DNA from: an uncultured Prevotella sp. | Lineage (GTDB): Bacteria; Bacteroidota; Bacteroidia; Bacteroidales; Bacteroidaceae | DNA: 64,000 nucleotides | Assembly: GCA_902798285.1 (NCBI GenBank) | Contig: CADBVZ010000022.1 | Location: 1-64,000, forward strand | Reading direction: 5' to 3' | Shown here: piece by piece, positions 29,910 through 40,215 of the stretch | How the letters are laid out: the number at the start of each line of letters is the position of its first letter | Numbering within the stretch: position 1 is the first letter of the stretch | Notes under the pieces: generated by a model | Told to the model about the DNA's origin: nothing | What the model saw: the letters and a program-made list of their open reading frames with translations, nothing else | Database searches by the model: none | Program-made: the position numbers and the translations under genes

Positions 29910-31253
29910 TTAACTGTTCTCCTTACGTAAGATATTTAGTCCTTCCCTCACAATACGTTGCAACTCAAGTTTAGAAGAGTCGACGAATTCTGCCAGAGCA
30001 AAGTCCTCAGGCGCAACCTCATAGATACCCAGTGCCTCCTGACGATCGATATCGCCAGCGATGATAGCTTTAATCAGGTATTCACCATAGATGTCCATCG
30101 GCTGCACCTTGTCGTACTCTCCGCTCATAATCATGTGGCGCTCACCACCTTTTACACGAGCATCAAGTGCATATTTCTTCTTGCCACAAAGCCAAGAGAA
30201 GTAGCTGCGATTTACAGAGAACTGCTTGAAACGAGGCAGTATCCAGCCCAGCATTTCGTCAGCATCGTTGCCTTCAGGAATAACGGTAATTTCAGAAGTA
30301 TGAGCACCTAGGAAACCTTCCTTTGTGGTTGGTTTACCCGTCAGCACATTACCATTGATGATACGAACACTCTTAGCTGCATCGTAGCTATTAGAAAGTA
30401 GAGTTGAGAGTTCCTCACCTACCAACATATCTACATGTGCAGGACTCTTAATCTCGCTACCACAGAGGGCAACAGTACGCTTCAGGTCTACCTTACCTGT
30501 ATTGAAGAGTCGACCGATAAAGAGCATTACGGTAGGATCACCAATAGTCCATACCACCTCACCTTTGTTAACTGGATCAATGTGATTTACCTGTACGCCT
30601 ACATTACCTGCAGGACACTTTCCCTCGAATACAGTTACCTCTGCATCCTTCATGCTTTCCAGTTTCGAGCCAACGCCTACACCCAGATAAACATGAGTGA
30701 TTTTCGAGAGGGCTGTAATACCTGTCTGGAAATCCTGCTCCTGACCTTCCACTTCATATTCGAAGTTACAAGCCAGCGGTTTGTCGCGCAGGGCAGATAC
30801 AAAAATTGCCTTAGGCTGAACACTCGGATTGGTGGACACAGCATAAGGCAACTGGTTGATGTAACCAAAAATACCTGCTTCCAACAGCGCATTAATCACT
30901 TGCTCGCCCGTCATCTTGCTGACATCCTTTTTGCCGAAGTCTGTAAACTCCTGCTGGGCGTCGGCTTCAACTCTCACGCTGAGCACTTTCCTTCGTTCAC
31001 CACGCACCACTTCGCGAACTGTTCCGCTAACTGGTGAGGCAAACTTTACCTCGGGATACTGTTTGTTGATGAACAAAGCATCCCCAGCCTTGACATGATC
31101 GCCCTCCTTGACAACGACCTTGGGAGTCACACCCTCGAAATCGTCGGGAACAAGTGCAAACTTCCCGTTCGATTTCAGCTGGATTTTCTTCTCCTCGGCC
31201 TTGCCATCAAGGGTAATGTCTAAGCCTTTGCGTAACTTAATTACATTTGCCAT
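29910..31253 (-). CDS. nqrA: Na+-translocating NADH:quinone reductase subunit A
   Basis: 447 aa cytoplasmic subunit that contributes to quinone binding. Starts MANVIKLRKGLDITLDGKAEEK, with the lipoyl/barrel-sandwich-like segment VKEGDHVKAGDALFINKQYPEVKFASPVSGTV. It differs from RnfC, which carries extra cysteine-rich Fe-S motifs that are not seen here. First gene of the operon, with a promoter immediately upstream. Confidence 0.95.
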   Translation of the reverse strand: MANVIKLRKGLDITLDGKAEEKKIQLKSNGKFALVPDDFEGVTPKVVVKEGDHVKAGDALFINKQYPEVKFASPVSGTVREVVRGERRKVLSVRVEADAQQEFTDFGKKDVSKMTGEQVINALLEAGIFGYINQLPYAVSTNPSVQPKAIFVSALRDKPLACNFEYEVEGQEQDFQTGITALSKITHVYLGVGVGSKLESMKDAEVTVFEGKCPAGNVGVQVNHIDPVNKGEVVWTIGDPTVMLFIGRLFNTGKVDLKRTVALCGSEIKSPAHVDMLVGEELSTLLSNSYDAAKSVRIINGNVLTGKPTTKEGFLGAHTSEITVIPEGNDADEMLGWILPRFKQFSVNRSYFSWLCGKKKYALDARVKGGERHMIMSGEYDKVQPMDIYGEYLIKAIIAGDIDRQEALGIYEVAPEDFALAEFVDSSKLELQRIVREGLNILRKENS

Positions 31254-31292
31254 TTATATCAAATTTGATTGAATAGTTGCACGGATCGAGGG

Positions 31293-31326
31293 CAAAATTA
31301 CTAAAAAAAACGTAGATAAAACCAAA
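31293..31326 (-). promoter_or_regulatory. Promoter of the nqr operon
   Basis: On the - strand: TTTG (31323-31326), 22-bp spacer, TAATTTTG (31293-31300), 40 bp before nqrA. It overlaps the region of the divergent tamB promoter. Confidence 0.7.
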
Positions 31327-31364
31327 TATTGAAAAAAAAATGCCAAAATCCCGATAAATTGTCG

Positions 31365-31372
31365 TATTTTTG
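31365..31372 (+). promoter_or_regulatory. Candidate -7 box of tamB
   Basis: TATTTTTG fits TAnnTTTG and lies only 4 bp before the chosen GTG start, implying an almost leaderless transcript. Alternatively the real promoter lies further upstream. Confidence 0.4.
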
Positions 31373-31376
31373 CCTC

Positions 31377-34300
31377 GTGAAGTTAATCAAAAGGTTCATC
31401 AGTTGGACGATTTGGGGCATCATTGGTTTAAACCTGATGCTCATGGGAATCTCTCACATACCCATAGCTCAGCACCATATTGGATCCTTTGTGGCCAATA
31501 TGGTTTCTCAGAAATTGGGTACACATATCACCATTGGACGTGTGGATCCGGGATTCCTTAACCGTATTATTATTGAAGACCTATCTATCTGGGATCAGCA
31601 AAAGAAGGAAATGGTGCGTGTAGCCCGACTCTCCGCAAAGATCGATCTCACTCCACTGATAACAGATGGCAAAATCTCTATTTCCTCGGCTCAGCTCTTT
31701 GGTGCATATCTCACTTTATATCGTCAGAATGCACAAACGGCACCAAACTTCCAGTTTGCACTTGACTCGTTGGCTTCGAAAGATACCACAAGCCACACCC
31801 CACTCGATTTGCGCATAAATACCCTTATAATCCGACATACAAACTTCAGTTATAACCAACTCGATGCACCAAAAACTGAGGGTATATTCAATCCTGCTCA
31901 TCTGAATGTGAGTAATCTCAATGCGAATATTAACCTGAAAGTCCTTACCGATGACTCTCTGAATGTCAGTGTAAAACGATTCGGATGCAGCGAGCAGTCT
32001 GGCCTTACGCTTTCACGCCTTGCCTTTCATCTGGAGGCAGGTCGCCAACAAGCTTTTCTGTCTCAACTGTGTCTCGAAATGCCTAGCAGTCAAATTCAGA
32101 TTGATACGCTGAGAGCCTCCTATATGCTTGACGACAAGGGTATTAAACCAGGCTCCATATCCTTTAATGGAAATATTAGAAATACGAGCATAACTCCCTC
32201 AGATCTAAGGTGTTTCGATCCTTTACTCAAGAATTTCCAAAGGTCAATTTCGCTCACAACAACATTTAGTGGTTCAGATTCAGGTCTCAGTTTAAAAGAG
32301 TTCGTTGTCAACACAAAAGAGAAGGATATCGACATCCGAGCAAACGGATGGATTCAGGGTTATAACAAACAGCCATCTTGGCATTTGCAACTCGACAATC
32401 TCACTTTTGCAGATACCAGTCTTGACTTCCTGACCAAGGTTATTCCCCAAATACCATCAGAAATCACAAGACTGGGTAGCATTCAAATGAACGGTCTGTG
32501 TAATCGTTCTCCTCAAGGTGCAGGAGAACTGAAGACTAATATCCGTTCAGGAGTTGGCGATATCGATGTCCAGATAGACATGAATGCCAATCAGCAGTTT
32601 AGTGGACACATTAATACGGATGGAATCAACCTTCGCCAATTGCTTAACGACACAAAGTTCGGTACTGTCGCTACAAATATTGCTGTCAGCGGGCAATTGA
32701 AGAAACAACAAAAACCAGATATTGCCATCGACGGCATCGTCAAACAGTTCGACTACAACGGTTATTCTTATAGTCAGATTTCGCTGAATGGAAATTATGC
32801 TAATAATACCATCACTGGTGCAATCGGCATTGACGATCCACACGTGGATGCCCAACTGCAAGGCGAATTAACCGATGGTATTTTTACTAAAAACACCAAG
32901 AAACCCGCAAGCATTAAGTTACAGGGCAGTATAAACCATCTGGCACCTGCTGCCATCCATCTTACGGATCAATGGGGAGAAGCCGTTATGAGTGGTGATA
33001 TTGATGCTAATTTCACAGCCAGCAATATCAACGATGCGCTAGGTGACCTACACATCAGCCATTTTAACTTCAGCACTACAGAGGATGCTCCTGTCTATCA
33101 CCTCGATGAACTTATCCTCACTTCTGGTTACGATGAAGGTATCCATTTCGTCACCCTGAAGAGCGACTTTGCAGAAGCCGAACTACGTGGGCAGTTCGAT
33201 TCCTCCACCCTGACACAAAGCATTACCAGTGCTATAGGATCTAAACTCCCCACTCTACCTGGCTTGCCTAAATACAATCGTCAGGCTGACAACAACTTCT
33301 CATTGCGACTTAATCTATTTAAGACCGACTGGCTCAAACGCTTTCTTGGGGTAAATTTGAGTTTGCAGCAACCCTTGTCGCTCCAGGCACGTGTCAACGA
33401 CAATACCCGCGAGCTATATCTGGATGGCGAGTTCCCAAGGTTTACGTATAATGGAGATAGTTATTCCAATGGCAATATTCGTATCATTTCACCCGCCGAC
33501 ACTATGAAATGTGATGCTAGCATCACAAAATTAATGGAGAATGGCCACAATCTCGACATGAGAGTTCTTGCTAATGCCAGCAATAATAACCTCACAACTT
33601 CACTGCGTTGGGATAATCATTTCCCTGAAAAGAAAATGAGTGGCGAGCTGAATACCATCATGCAACTCTACCAGAATCTTGGTGATGTATCCGAGGCCCA
33701 CGTTCGTGTTCTGCCCTCACACGTTATTCTGAATAACAGCACATGGAATGTAGAACCTTCCGATATTATTTACCACGAGAATTATTTGCTCGTCGACCAT
33801 TTCTCCGTGCATCATAATCAGGAACACATCATCATTGATGGTATCGCCTCAAAACACGAGAACGACTCACTGACAGTTGATCTCAACGAGGTGGAAGTAG
33901 GTTATATTCTCGATCTTGTCAATTTCCATAGTGTAGAATTCAGTGGCAAGGTTACAGGACGTGCACATGGATCATCGCTCTTCGGGAAGTTTGCTGCCAA
34001 TGCTGACATCCGCGTTGACGACTTCAAATTCGAGGAAGGACACATGGGTGTATTACATGCTCAAGCTGACTGGAACCAGGAACTGGAGCAAATCGATATT
34101 CACGCCATTGCCGACGATGGTCCCGATGCAAAGACCTATGTCAACGGACATGTATCGCCTGTGCATGAGAATATCGACCTTGCTATCGAAGCAAAAGGAA
34201 CACCTATTGCGTTTATGCACAACTTCACACGTAGTTTCCTCACCAGCATTGACGGACATGCTCAAGGACACGCCCGTGTAGCAGGTCCTTTGGACAACAT

Positions 34301-35810
34301 CAATCTTACAGGTGAAGTAATTGTCACCGAGGGAGAAGCAACAGTTACACCTCTTAATACTACGTATACGCTGCGCAATGATACTGTAGTCATGATTCCC
34401 GACGATATCCAGCTGCGCCATATGGCACTCTACGATCGCGACGGTCATGAGGCATTCCTCTCTGGAGGCATCCATCATGAACATCTCACTAGTCTTTCAT
34501 TCGATCTCTTCGTTGAAACCGAAAACCTTCTAGGCTACGACTTTGGCGACTTTGGCGATAATTCATTCTATGGCACCGTTTATGCCGCAGGCAATGTTGA
34601 CATCCACGGACATGAGAACGATGTCATCATTAATTGCAATGTGACTCCTCAACCCGGTTCCGTCTTCGTGTATAATGCGGCCAGTCCTGATGCCATATCG
34701 AAACAGGAGTTTATTGAATGGGATTCTGATCATGAGATCATGACAAGTACTGTTACTGCGAATCAAGCCAAAGTGGCAAGTCCCACAAGAATATCCGATA
34801 CAGATATCTACATTAACTTCATTATTAATGCGACACCCGATGCTGCTGTTCGTCTGCTGATGGACGAGAAATCAAAGGATTATATCACCCTTTATGGCGA
34901 TGGAGCCATTCGAGCCTCTTTCCATAACAAGGGGGCTTTCAATATGTTCGGAACCTATACAGTCGATCACGGCACCTACGGCATTACTATCCAAAACATC
35001 ATTAAGAAGAACTTTACCTTCAATCGCGGAGGTACGATTGTCTTTGGAGGCGATCCGTATGATGCAGCACTCAACCTTCAGGCAGTCTATACCGTTAACG
35101 GCGTCAGCCTCTCCGACCTTAATATCGGTAACTCGTTTACCAACAACACCATCCGCGTCAACTGTCTGATGAACATTGGTGGACAGCCTAATGCCCCACA
35201 GGTTGATTTCGACCTCGAGATGCCTACCGTGAATGCTGAAGAACAACAGATGGTTCGCTCCGTCATCAACGGCCAGCAGGAGATGAACCAGCAGGTAGTC
35301 TATCTGCTTGGTATCGGACGATTCTATAATCAGGGTGCAAATAATAGCACCAGTGGCGAACGTCCCGATCAGACTTCACTTGCCATGCAGAGTTTCCTCT
35401 CTGGTACACTCTCCACACAAATCAACACCCTGCTGAGTCAGTTTATCAAGAACGACAATTGGAACTTCGGTGCTAATATCTCTACAGGTAACGAAGGATG
35501 GCATAATGCAGAATACGAGGGTATTATCAACGGACGCATGCTGAACAACCGATTGCTATTCAACGGACAGTTCGGTTATCGCGATAACGCCACACAGACT
35601 AATCCATCTTTCATCGGTGACTTCGATGTACAATACTTGCTCTACCCCAACGGCAATCTTGCTTTGAAGGTATATAACCAGACCAACGACCGATACTTCA
35701 CAAAATCGAGTCTGAATACCCAGGGCATTGGTCTGATTATGAAGAAAGACTTCAATGGACTCAGCGACCTTTTCTCTTCAAAAAAGCGCAAACGCAAAGA
35801 TAAGAAATAG
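31377..35810 (+). CDS. TamB/AsmA-like envelope biogenesis protein
   Basis: 1477 aa from the GTG at 31377 (VKLIKRFISWTIWG). An alternative TTG at 31329 would add 16 polar residues. One N-terminal membrane helix anchors a very long beta-strand-rich, repetitive body of the AsmA/TamB type, ending in a DUF490 C-terminal domain (GTYGITIQNIIKKNFTFNRGGTIVFGGDPYDAALNLQAVY to GIGLIMKKDF). Such proteins bridge the inner and outer membranes and move phospholipids or help outer-membrane protein assembly. No BamA/TamA homologue is adjacent. Ends in a lysine/arginine-rich tail. Confidence 0.88.
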   Translation: MKLIKRFISWTIWGIIGLNLMLMGISHIPIAQHHIGSFVANMVSQKLGTHITIGRVDPGFLNRIIIEDLSIWDQQKKEMVRVARLSAKIDLTPLITDGKISISSAQLFGAYLTLYRQNAQTAPNFQFALDSLASKDTTSHTPLDLRINTLIIRHTNFSYNQLDAPKTEGIFNPAHLNVSNLNANINLKVLTDDSLNVSVKRFGCSEQSGLTLSRLAFHLEAGRQQAFLSQLCLEMPSSQIQIDTLRASYMLDDKGIKPGSISFNGNIRNTSITPSDLRCFDPLLKNFQRSISLTTTFSGSDSGLSLKEFVVNTKEKDIDIRANGWIQGYNKQPSWHLQLDNLTFADTSLDFLTKVIPQIPSEITRLGSIQMNGLCNRSPQGAGELKTNIRSGVGDIDVQIDMNANQQFSGHINTDGINLRQLLNDTKFGTVATNIAVSGQLKKQQKPDIAIDGIVKQFDYNGYSYSQISLNGNYANNTITGAIGIDDPHVDAQLQGELTDGIFTKNTKKPASIKLQGSINHLAPAAIHLTDQWGEAVMSGDIDANFTASNINDALGDLHISHFNFSTTEDAPVYHLDELILTSGYDEGIHFVTLKSDFAEAELRGQFDSSTLTQSITSAIGSKLPTLPGLPKYNRQADNNFSLRLNLFKTDWLKRFLGVNLSLQQPLSLQARVNDNTRELYLDGEFPRFTYNGDSYSNGNIRIISPADTMKCDASITKLMENGHNLDMRVLANASNNNLTTSLRWDNHFPEKKMSGELNTIMQLYQNLGDVSEAHVRVLPSHVILNNSTWNVEPSDIIYHENYLLVDHFSVHHNQEHIIIDGIASKHENDSLTVDLNEVEVGYILDLVNFHSVEFSGKVTGRAHGSSLFGKFAANADIRVDDFKFEEGHMGVLHAQADWNQELEQIDIHAIADDGPDAKTYVNGHVSPVHENIDLAIEAKGTPIAFMHNFTRSFLTSIDGHAQGHARVAGPLDNINLTGEVIVTEGEATVTPLNTTYTLRNDTVVMIPDDIQLRHMALYDRDGHEAFLSGGIHHEHLTSLSFDLFVETENLLGYDFGDFGDNSFYGTVYAAGNVDIHGHENDVIINCNVTPQPGSVFVYNAASPDAISKQEFIEWDSDHEIMTSTVTANQAKVASPTRISDTDIYINFIINATPDAAVRLLMDEKSKDYITLYGDGAIRASFHNKGAFNMFGTYTVDHGTYGITIQNIIKKNFTFNRGGTIVFGGDPYDAALNLQAVYTVNGVSLSDLNIGNSFTNNTIRVNCLMNIGGQPNAPQVDFDLEMPTVNAEEQQMVRSVINGQQEMNQQVVYLLGIGRFYNQGANNSTSGERPDQTSLAMQSFLSGTLSTQINTLLSQFIKNDNWNFGANISTGNEGWHNAEYEGIINGRMLNNRLLFNGQFGYRDNATQTNPSFIGDFDVQYLLYPNGNLALKVYNQTNDRYFTKSSLNTQGIGLIMKKDFNGLSDLFSSKKRKRKDKK

Positions 35811-35895
35811 GCACGAATTTCACGAATTTCACGAATTATTATATTCTTAATTGGAAAAATTAAAAGTTCGTGTTAATTCGCGTAATTCGCGCCTA
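35808..35895. terminator. Bidirectional hairpin built from CACGAATTT repeats
   Basis: Three CACGAATTT 9-mers (35812-35837) face a run of AATTCGCG-type units (35872-35892). The two arms (35808-35838 and 35864-35895) can pair over about 30 bp with G-T wobbles, between convergent tamB and the EamA gene. A terminator is the simplest reading. Confidence 0.6.
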
Positions 35896-35900
35896 AAAAC

Positions 35901-36818
35901 TTATTTACTTCCTATATACAAGAATACCATTCCCAGTAATACAAGTGCCAGATCTACAGCTTTGGCTTTCAGGTTGCGCTCATGGAAGAACCATGCACCA
36001 AACAGGAAACTCACAATCACGCTGCCCCTACGAATCATCGACACGATACTAATCATTGCTGCTGGCAGACTCAGTGAATAGAAATACATAAAGTCGGCTG
36101 TCGACAGGAACACACTCACACCGAGAATCGACCACGACCAATGGAATGGTGTCGTCTGCTCATGCTTAGGCCACCAGAGCAGCCACAACATCACACCCAT
36201 CATGCCACACTGATAAATGTTATACCATGATTGTACCATCATACGGTCCAACCCTACGCCACCATTCTCTACTGGTGCCATCAGGTATTTGTCATACAAT
36301 CCGCTGATGGCTCCCAACATGGCAGCACCAACTATCATGTATATCCAGTGGTCATGCTTAAAGTCAATACCTTCCTTCTTGCCACTACGACTCAACATCA
36401 GGAATGAAACGACAGCCAGCATCACACCTATCCATTGCCAAACGTTCAACCGTTCACCAAAGAACAGCAATGCACCTACCAGCACCATCACAGGACGTGT
36501 GGCGTTGATAGGACCCACAATCGTCAGAGGCAGATGCTTCATACCGAAGTAACCCAGAATCCAACTTGATAATACAATCAGCGCCTTCAGCAGAATATAT
36601 TTATGCATCTCCCAACCACCGCTGGCTGTATGGAAGATGGTATCATCAAGCACCGTCGTCGTACCGCTCAGTACGATAAACGGCAGAAATATCAAACTCG
36701 AAAAGAGTGTATTCAGAAACAATACCGGTATGACTGCGTTATCCTTCAGTGCATGTTTCTTAAATGAGTCGTAACAGCCCAGCATCGCTGCCGACATAAA
36801 AGCCAATATCAGCCACAT
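35901..36818 (-). CDS. EamA/DMT-family transporter
   Basis: 305 aa, about ten membrane helices in two EamA repeats (repeat 1 ends about VSFLMLSRSGKK; repeat 2 from HWIYMIVGAAMLGAISGLYDKYL). The end of each repeat carries the typical short helices (GVMLAVVSFLMLS; ALVLLGMVFLYIG). Substrate unknown; family members export metabolites or amino acids. It starts 2 bp after truA. Confidence 0.85.
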   Translation of the reverse strand: MWLILAFMSAAMLGCYDSFKKHALKDNAVIPVLFLNTLFSSLIFLPFIVLSGTTTVLDDTIFHTASGGWEMHKYILLKALIVLSSWILGYFGMKHLPLTIVGPINATRPVMVLVGALLFFGERLNVWQWIGVMLAVVSFLMLSRSGKKEGIDFKHDHWIYMIVGAAMLGAISGLYDKYLMAPVENGGVGLDRMMVQSWYNIYQCGMMGVMLWLLWWPKHEQTTPFHWSWSILGVSVFLSTADFMYFYSLSLPAAMISIVSMIRRGSVIVSFLFGAWFFHERNLKAKAVDLALVLLGMVFLYIGSK

Positions 36819-36820
36819 AA

Positions 36821-37549
36821 TTAATATCTCACATCTTCTAAGAACAGCGCATTACCAGGCATACTCTCGCCTGCCTCTGTGCGCCTTTTTCCTTCTATCA
36901 CCTTACGGAACTCTTCTATCGACAGCTTTCCGCGTCCTACGTCGATTAGCGTTCCAACAACAGCTCTCACCATGTTCCTCAAGAATCGGTTGGCTGTAAT
37001 CCTGAAATACCATGCCGTTTCCGACGTCTGCACCCATCGTGCTTCCGTCACATGACAAATGGTTGTCTTTACATCCGTATGCGACTTGCAAAATGCTCCG
37101 AAGTCCTCGTATGTAGTTAGTATCTTTCCTGCCTCGTTCATCAGTGCAAAGTCCAACGGATAATGAATCTCACATGAATAAGCCCTTCTGAAGGGATCTT
37201 TCTTTATATGTATATAATAATGGTACGTGCGCGAGGTAGCCGAGAAGCGCGCATGCATATCATCACTCACCTGCTTCACCTCCTGCACAGCGATATCAAA
37301 GGGAAGCAGTCGATTCAGTTTATAACATAGTTGCTGACAATCGATTGCTTCCTCGAAATCAAAGTGGGCTACCATCACCCGAGCATGAACACCAGCATCA
37401 GTACGACCAGCCCCCGTCACGTTGACTTCACGCCTTAACAGCGTAGAGAGCGCCCATTCCAGGCGCTCTTGTACTGAATCACCGTTAGGCTGTATCTGCC
37501 AACCGTGATAGCGGGTTCCGTCGTAACTGAATGTGATGAAATATCTCAT
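36821..37549 (-). CDS. truA: tRNA pseudouridine synthase A
   Basis: 242 aa. Isomerises uridines 38-40 of the tRNA anticodon stem. Catalytic aspartate in [21 protein letters not shown]; conserved [13 protein letters not shown] and [18 protein letters not shown] motifs follow in the right order. Length is typical. It lies 17 bp downstream of the dipeptidase gene and 2 bp before the EamA gene. Confidence 0.95.
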   Translation of the reverse strand: MRYFITFSYDGTRYHGWQIQPNGDSVQERLEWALSTLLRREVNVTGAGRTDAGVHARVMVAHFDFEEAIDCQQLCYKLNRLLPFDIAVQEVKQVSDDMHARFSATSRTYHYYIHIKKDPFRRAYSCEIHYPLDFALMNEAGKILTTYEDFGAFCKSHTDVKTTICHVTEARWVQTSETAWYFRITANRFLRNMVRAVVGTLIDVGRGKLSIEEFRKVIEGKRRTEAGESMPGNALFLEDVRY

Positions 37550-37566
37550 ATCCCTGACCAGCGAAC

Positions 37567-39306
37567 TTACTTCTTTTCCTTAGCAGGAACCTTGTATTTG
37601 TCGCCTGTCTGTTTCAGCAGTTCCTTAGCATAGTACTCGGGGTATCCGGGACGCTTCACGCGTGCACCATGTCCATACTTACTACGCTCAAAGTTGCCAT
37701 TGGCATCCGTTGGCTTCACAACCATATCATTATACTTCACGATCAGGAAGAAAGCCAATTGCTGCCAGCGACTGATCATCTCGTCGCCCTTCTTGCAGCT
37801 GTAGTCAGTCAGGAACTTGATGCGCTCCTCTGCAGAAGGAAGAGCCAATGCCTTTGCCTCAATCTCGGGCTGAAGTTTGTCGTACGATGCGTCGAGCGAA
37901 TCGCGAACCTCCTTCAGCGTTGGGAACATCTGCGAGTAACGGGGATAAACCATATTGCTTACCCAGTTGCATACCCAGAATGCATTATCCATCGAGAATG
38001 TCACATCATCGGCACCCTCACCCGAGAAGCACTTCGGTCTGCGTGTGATGCAAGAGTACATCGGCGTGTAAGCCACCATGTTGCCATCATCATTACCAAA
38101 CCAGAAGCAAGCACCTACCTCGCGAGGCAGCGAACTACGCATCTGCGAGATAAAGCTCCACGCCGTCTGCTGGGTAGAGATAGGACGCTCATTGAACACC
38201 TCGATATCGTCTACCTTATAAGAAAGAGGTGACGGACGATAAGGCATCTGGAAGATACCACCACCGATGTTCGTATCGAGTGCAAAGGGAGTTCCCTCAT
38301 AATGATCACGCATAGCATCGCGCAGATCCTGCAGCGTCACCTTCTTATTGGGGATGATCCACAAGGGCATCTCTTTGGTGTTCTTCTCAATACCTGCAGC
38401 ATAGGGCACATACTCTGAGAAATCATTGCTGAAACGATTGAAGAAGCTCCATACACGAGCCTCACAATAGCGACGACCAGAGAAGTCGGGCTCTGCATAG
38501 GCTGCGTTATAACTGAAGTCGGCATCCTTACCCTCAAACCAACCCATGTTGCGGGCATAGCTTACCACATTGTCACTATATACCACAAGATTGGGAACGG
38601 GTTTCTTGCCGTTTACGGCGTACTTCTTACCAAACAGATCCTTCATCTTCACCTGCACATAACGTCCATCGAGGAACTTGGTAATTCTGCTCTGATTAGC
38701 ATGCGCAGCAACAGCATCGTCAGGAATACGTACAGCCACCCAAACGGTGCGTCCGGCTTCCTTCGTACGGTCAGGACCACAACCCATCATCTCCAGCATC
38801 CAAGCCTCGTCCTTATCGGCTACCGAGAAGGTCTCACCCTCAGAATAGTAGCCATACTGCTCTACGAGCGAGGTCATGATCTGCAGAGCCTCACGGGCTG
38901 TCTTCGAACGCTGCAGGGCAATATAAATCAGCGAGCCATAGTCGATGACACCTGTTGAGTCGGCCATTTCCTCACGACCACCAAAAGTCGTCTCACCGAT
39001 AGTTACCTGCCACTCGTTAGAGTTGCCAATCACATTATAGGTCTCAGCAGCTTCTGCTATCTCACCTAAGTATTTATTGGTGTCCCACTCAAATACCTTG
39101 CGCATATCACCCGGCTGATGCTTGGCAGCAGGATAATGATATAGCGGCATAAAAGCACCATATGAATCGGCATTATAAGTCACAAATACAGAGCCATCGG
39201 CACTGGCTTTCTTACCTACAATAAAATTGGTACATGCTAGACTCCATTGAATATTGAATATTGAACATTGAAGAGCAATGGCCAATATCAAAAACAATCT
39301 TTTCAT
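37567..39306 (-). CDS. Exported C69-family dipeptidase
   Basis: 579 aa from the ATG at 39306 ([14 protein letters not shown]). An in-frame codon further upstream at 39330 adds residues ahead of a normal signal peptide and is less likely. After signal cleavage the cysteine in [10 protein letters not shown] becomes the N-terminal nucleophile of the Ntn-hydrolase fold, as in PepD/C69 dipeptidases. Other family features: [52 protein letters not shown]. Part of the signal peptide (QCSIFNIQW) is encoded by heptamer repeats (39247-39274), which is unusual. Confidence 0.9.
   Translation of the reverse strand: MKRLFLILAIALQCSIFNIQWSLACTNFIVGKKASADGSVFVTYNADSYGAFMPLYHYPAAKHQPGDMRKVFEWDTNKYLGEIAEAAETYNVIGNSNEWQVTIGETTFGGREEMADSTGVIDYGSLIYIALQRSKTAREALQIMTSLVEQYGYYSEGETFSVADKDEAWMLEMMGCGPDRTKEAGRTVWVAVRIPDDAVAAHANQSRITKFLDGRYVQVKMKDLFGKKYAVNGKKPVPNLVVYSDNVVSYARNMGWFEGKDADFSYNAAYAEPDFSGRRYCEARVWSFFNRFSNDFSEYVPYAAGIEKNTKEMPLWIIPNKKVTLQDLRDAMRDHYEGTPFALDTNIGGGIFQMPYRPSPLSYKVDDIEVFNERPISTQQTAWSFISQMRSSLPREVGACFWFGNDDGNMVAYTPMYSCITRRPKCFSGEGADDVTFSMDNAFWVCNWVSNMVYPRYSQMFPTLKEVRDSLDASYDKLQPEIEAKALALPSAEERIKFLTDYSCKKGDEMISRWQQLAFFLIVKYNDMVVKPTDANGNFERSKYGHGARVKRPGYPEYYAKELLKQTGDKYKVPAKEKK
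39247..39274. repeat. ATTGAAT/ATTGAAC heptamer array inside a signal peptide
   Basis: Four consecutive 7-bp units (attgaat attgaat attgaac attgaag) lie within the coding sequence of the dipeptidase signal peptide and encode the hydrophobic QCSIFNIQ stretch on the - strand. Confidence 0.75.
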
Positions 39307-39314
39307 AATTTCTA

Positions 39315-39353
39315 ATATTTCAATTTTCAATTTTCAATTATCAATTATCAATT
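39315..39353. repeat. CAATTTT/CAATTAT heptamer array
   Basis: About five units (caatttt caatttt caattat caattat caattt) fill the gap between nadC and the dipeptidase gene. Same periodicity as the other arrays of the window. Confidence 0.8.
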
Positions 39354-40204
39354 TACTCACATGCTTTGAAACTCATGTCTAATCCCTTTACAGAGTGCGT
39401 CAGAGCGCCTACACTGACGAAGTCAACACCCTGCTCGGCATAGTCGCGGATGGTGTCAAAGGTGATGCCACCACTCGATTCCGTCTCGTAACGGCCTGCG
39501 ATGATATCCACAGCCTTCTTCGTGTCGGGCACACTGAAGTTATCCAGCATGATACGATCCACACCACCGTGATCCAATACCTGCTGCAACTCGTCAAACG
39601 AGCGCACCTCAATCTCAATTTTCAGGTCGAGACCCTTTTCCTTGAGATACTGATGGCAGCGATCGATGGCATTGGTGATACCACCAGCAAAGTCCACATG
39701 GTTATCCTTCAGCAGAATCATGTCGAAGAGTCCGATACGATGGTTACAACCACCACCTATCTTCACAGCCTGCTTCTCGAGCATACGCATACCTGGAGTC
39801 GTCTTACGGGTATCCAGCACACGGGTCTTCGTGCCCTTCAGGCGCTGCACGTACTTATCAGTCATCGTGGCAATACCACTCATGCGCTGCATGATGTTCA
39901 GCATCAGGCGCTCAGTCTGAAGCAGCGAGCGGATCTTACCTGAAACAATCATGGCGATGTCGCCCTTCTTCACACGGGTACCATCCTGCATCAGCACCTC
40001 CACCTGCATGGTGGGATCGAAACGGTGGAAAACCTCCTTGGCTATCTCCACACCAGCCAGAATACCGTCTTCCTTGATGAGCAGATGACTCTTGCCCATC
40101 GCGTCGTCAGGAATACAGCACAAGGTGGTATGATCGCCATCGCCGATATCCTCGGCAAACGACAGGTCAATCAGTCTGTCAACCAATTCTTCTACACTTA
40201 ACAT
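39353..40204 (-). CDS. nadC: Nicotinate-nucleotide pyrophosphorylase (quinolinate phosphoribosyltransferase)
   Basis: 283 aa. Converts quinolinate and PRPP to nicotinate mononucleotide in de novo NAD synthesis. Motifs: EDIGDGDHTT near the N terminus, TRKTTPGMRMLEKQAVKIGGGCNHRIGLFDMILLKDNH, and the EIEVRSFDELQQVL / DRIMLDNFS barrel strands. Length is typical. nadA and nadB are not nearby. 11 bp downstream of the outer-membrane protein gene. Confidence 0.96.
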   Translation of the reverse strand: MLSVEELVDRLIDLSFAEDIGDGDHTTLCCIPDDAMGKSHLLIKEDGILAGVEIAKEVFHRFDPTMQVEVLMQDGTRVKKGDIAMIVSGKIRSLLQTERLMLNIMQRMSGIATMTDKYVQRLKGTKTRVLDTRKTTPGMRMLEKQAVKIGGGCNHRIGLFDMILLKDNHVDFAGGITNAIDRCHQYLKEKGLDLKIEIEVRSFDELQQVLDHGGVDRIMLDNFSVPDTKKAVDIIAGRYETESSGGITFDTIRDYAEQGVDFVSVGALTHSVKGLDMSFKACE

Positions 40205-40215
40205 AAGCCAACCCT

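Noticed and set aside
25624-31253. Rnf complex
   Set aside because: The reductase subunit is a ferredoxin-FAD fusion (NqrF) and the A subunit lacks RnfC Fe-S motifs, so Nqr is the right call.
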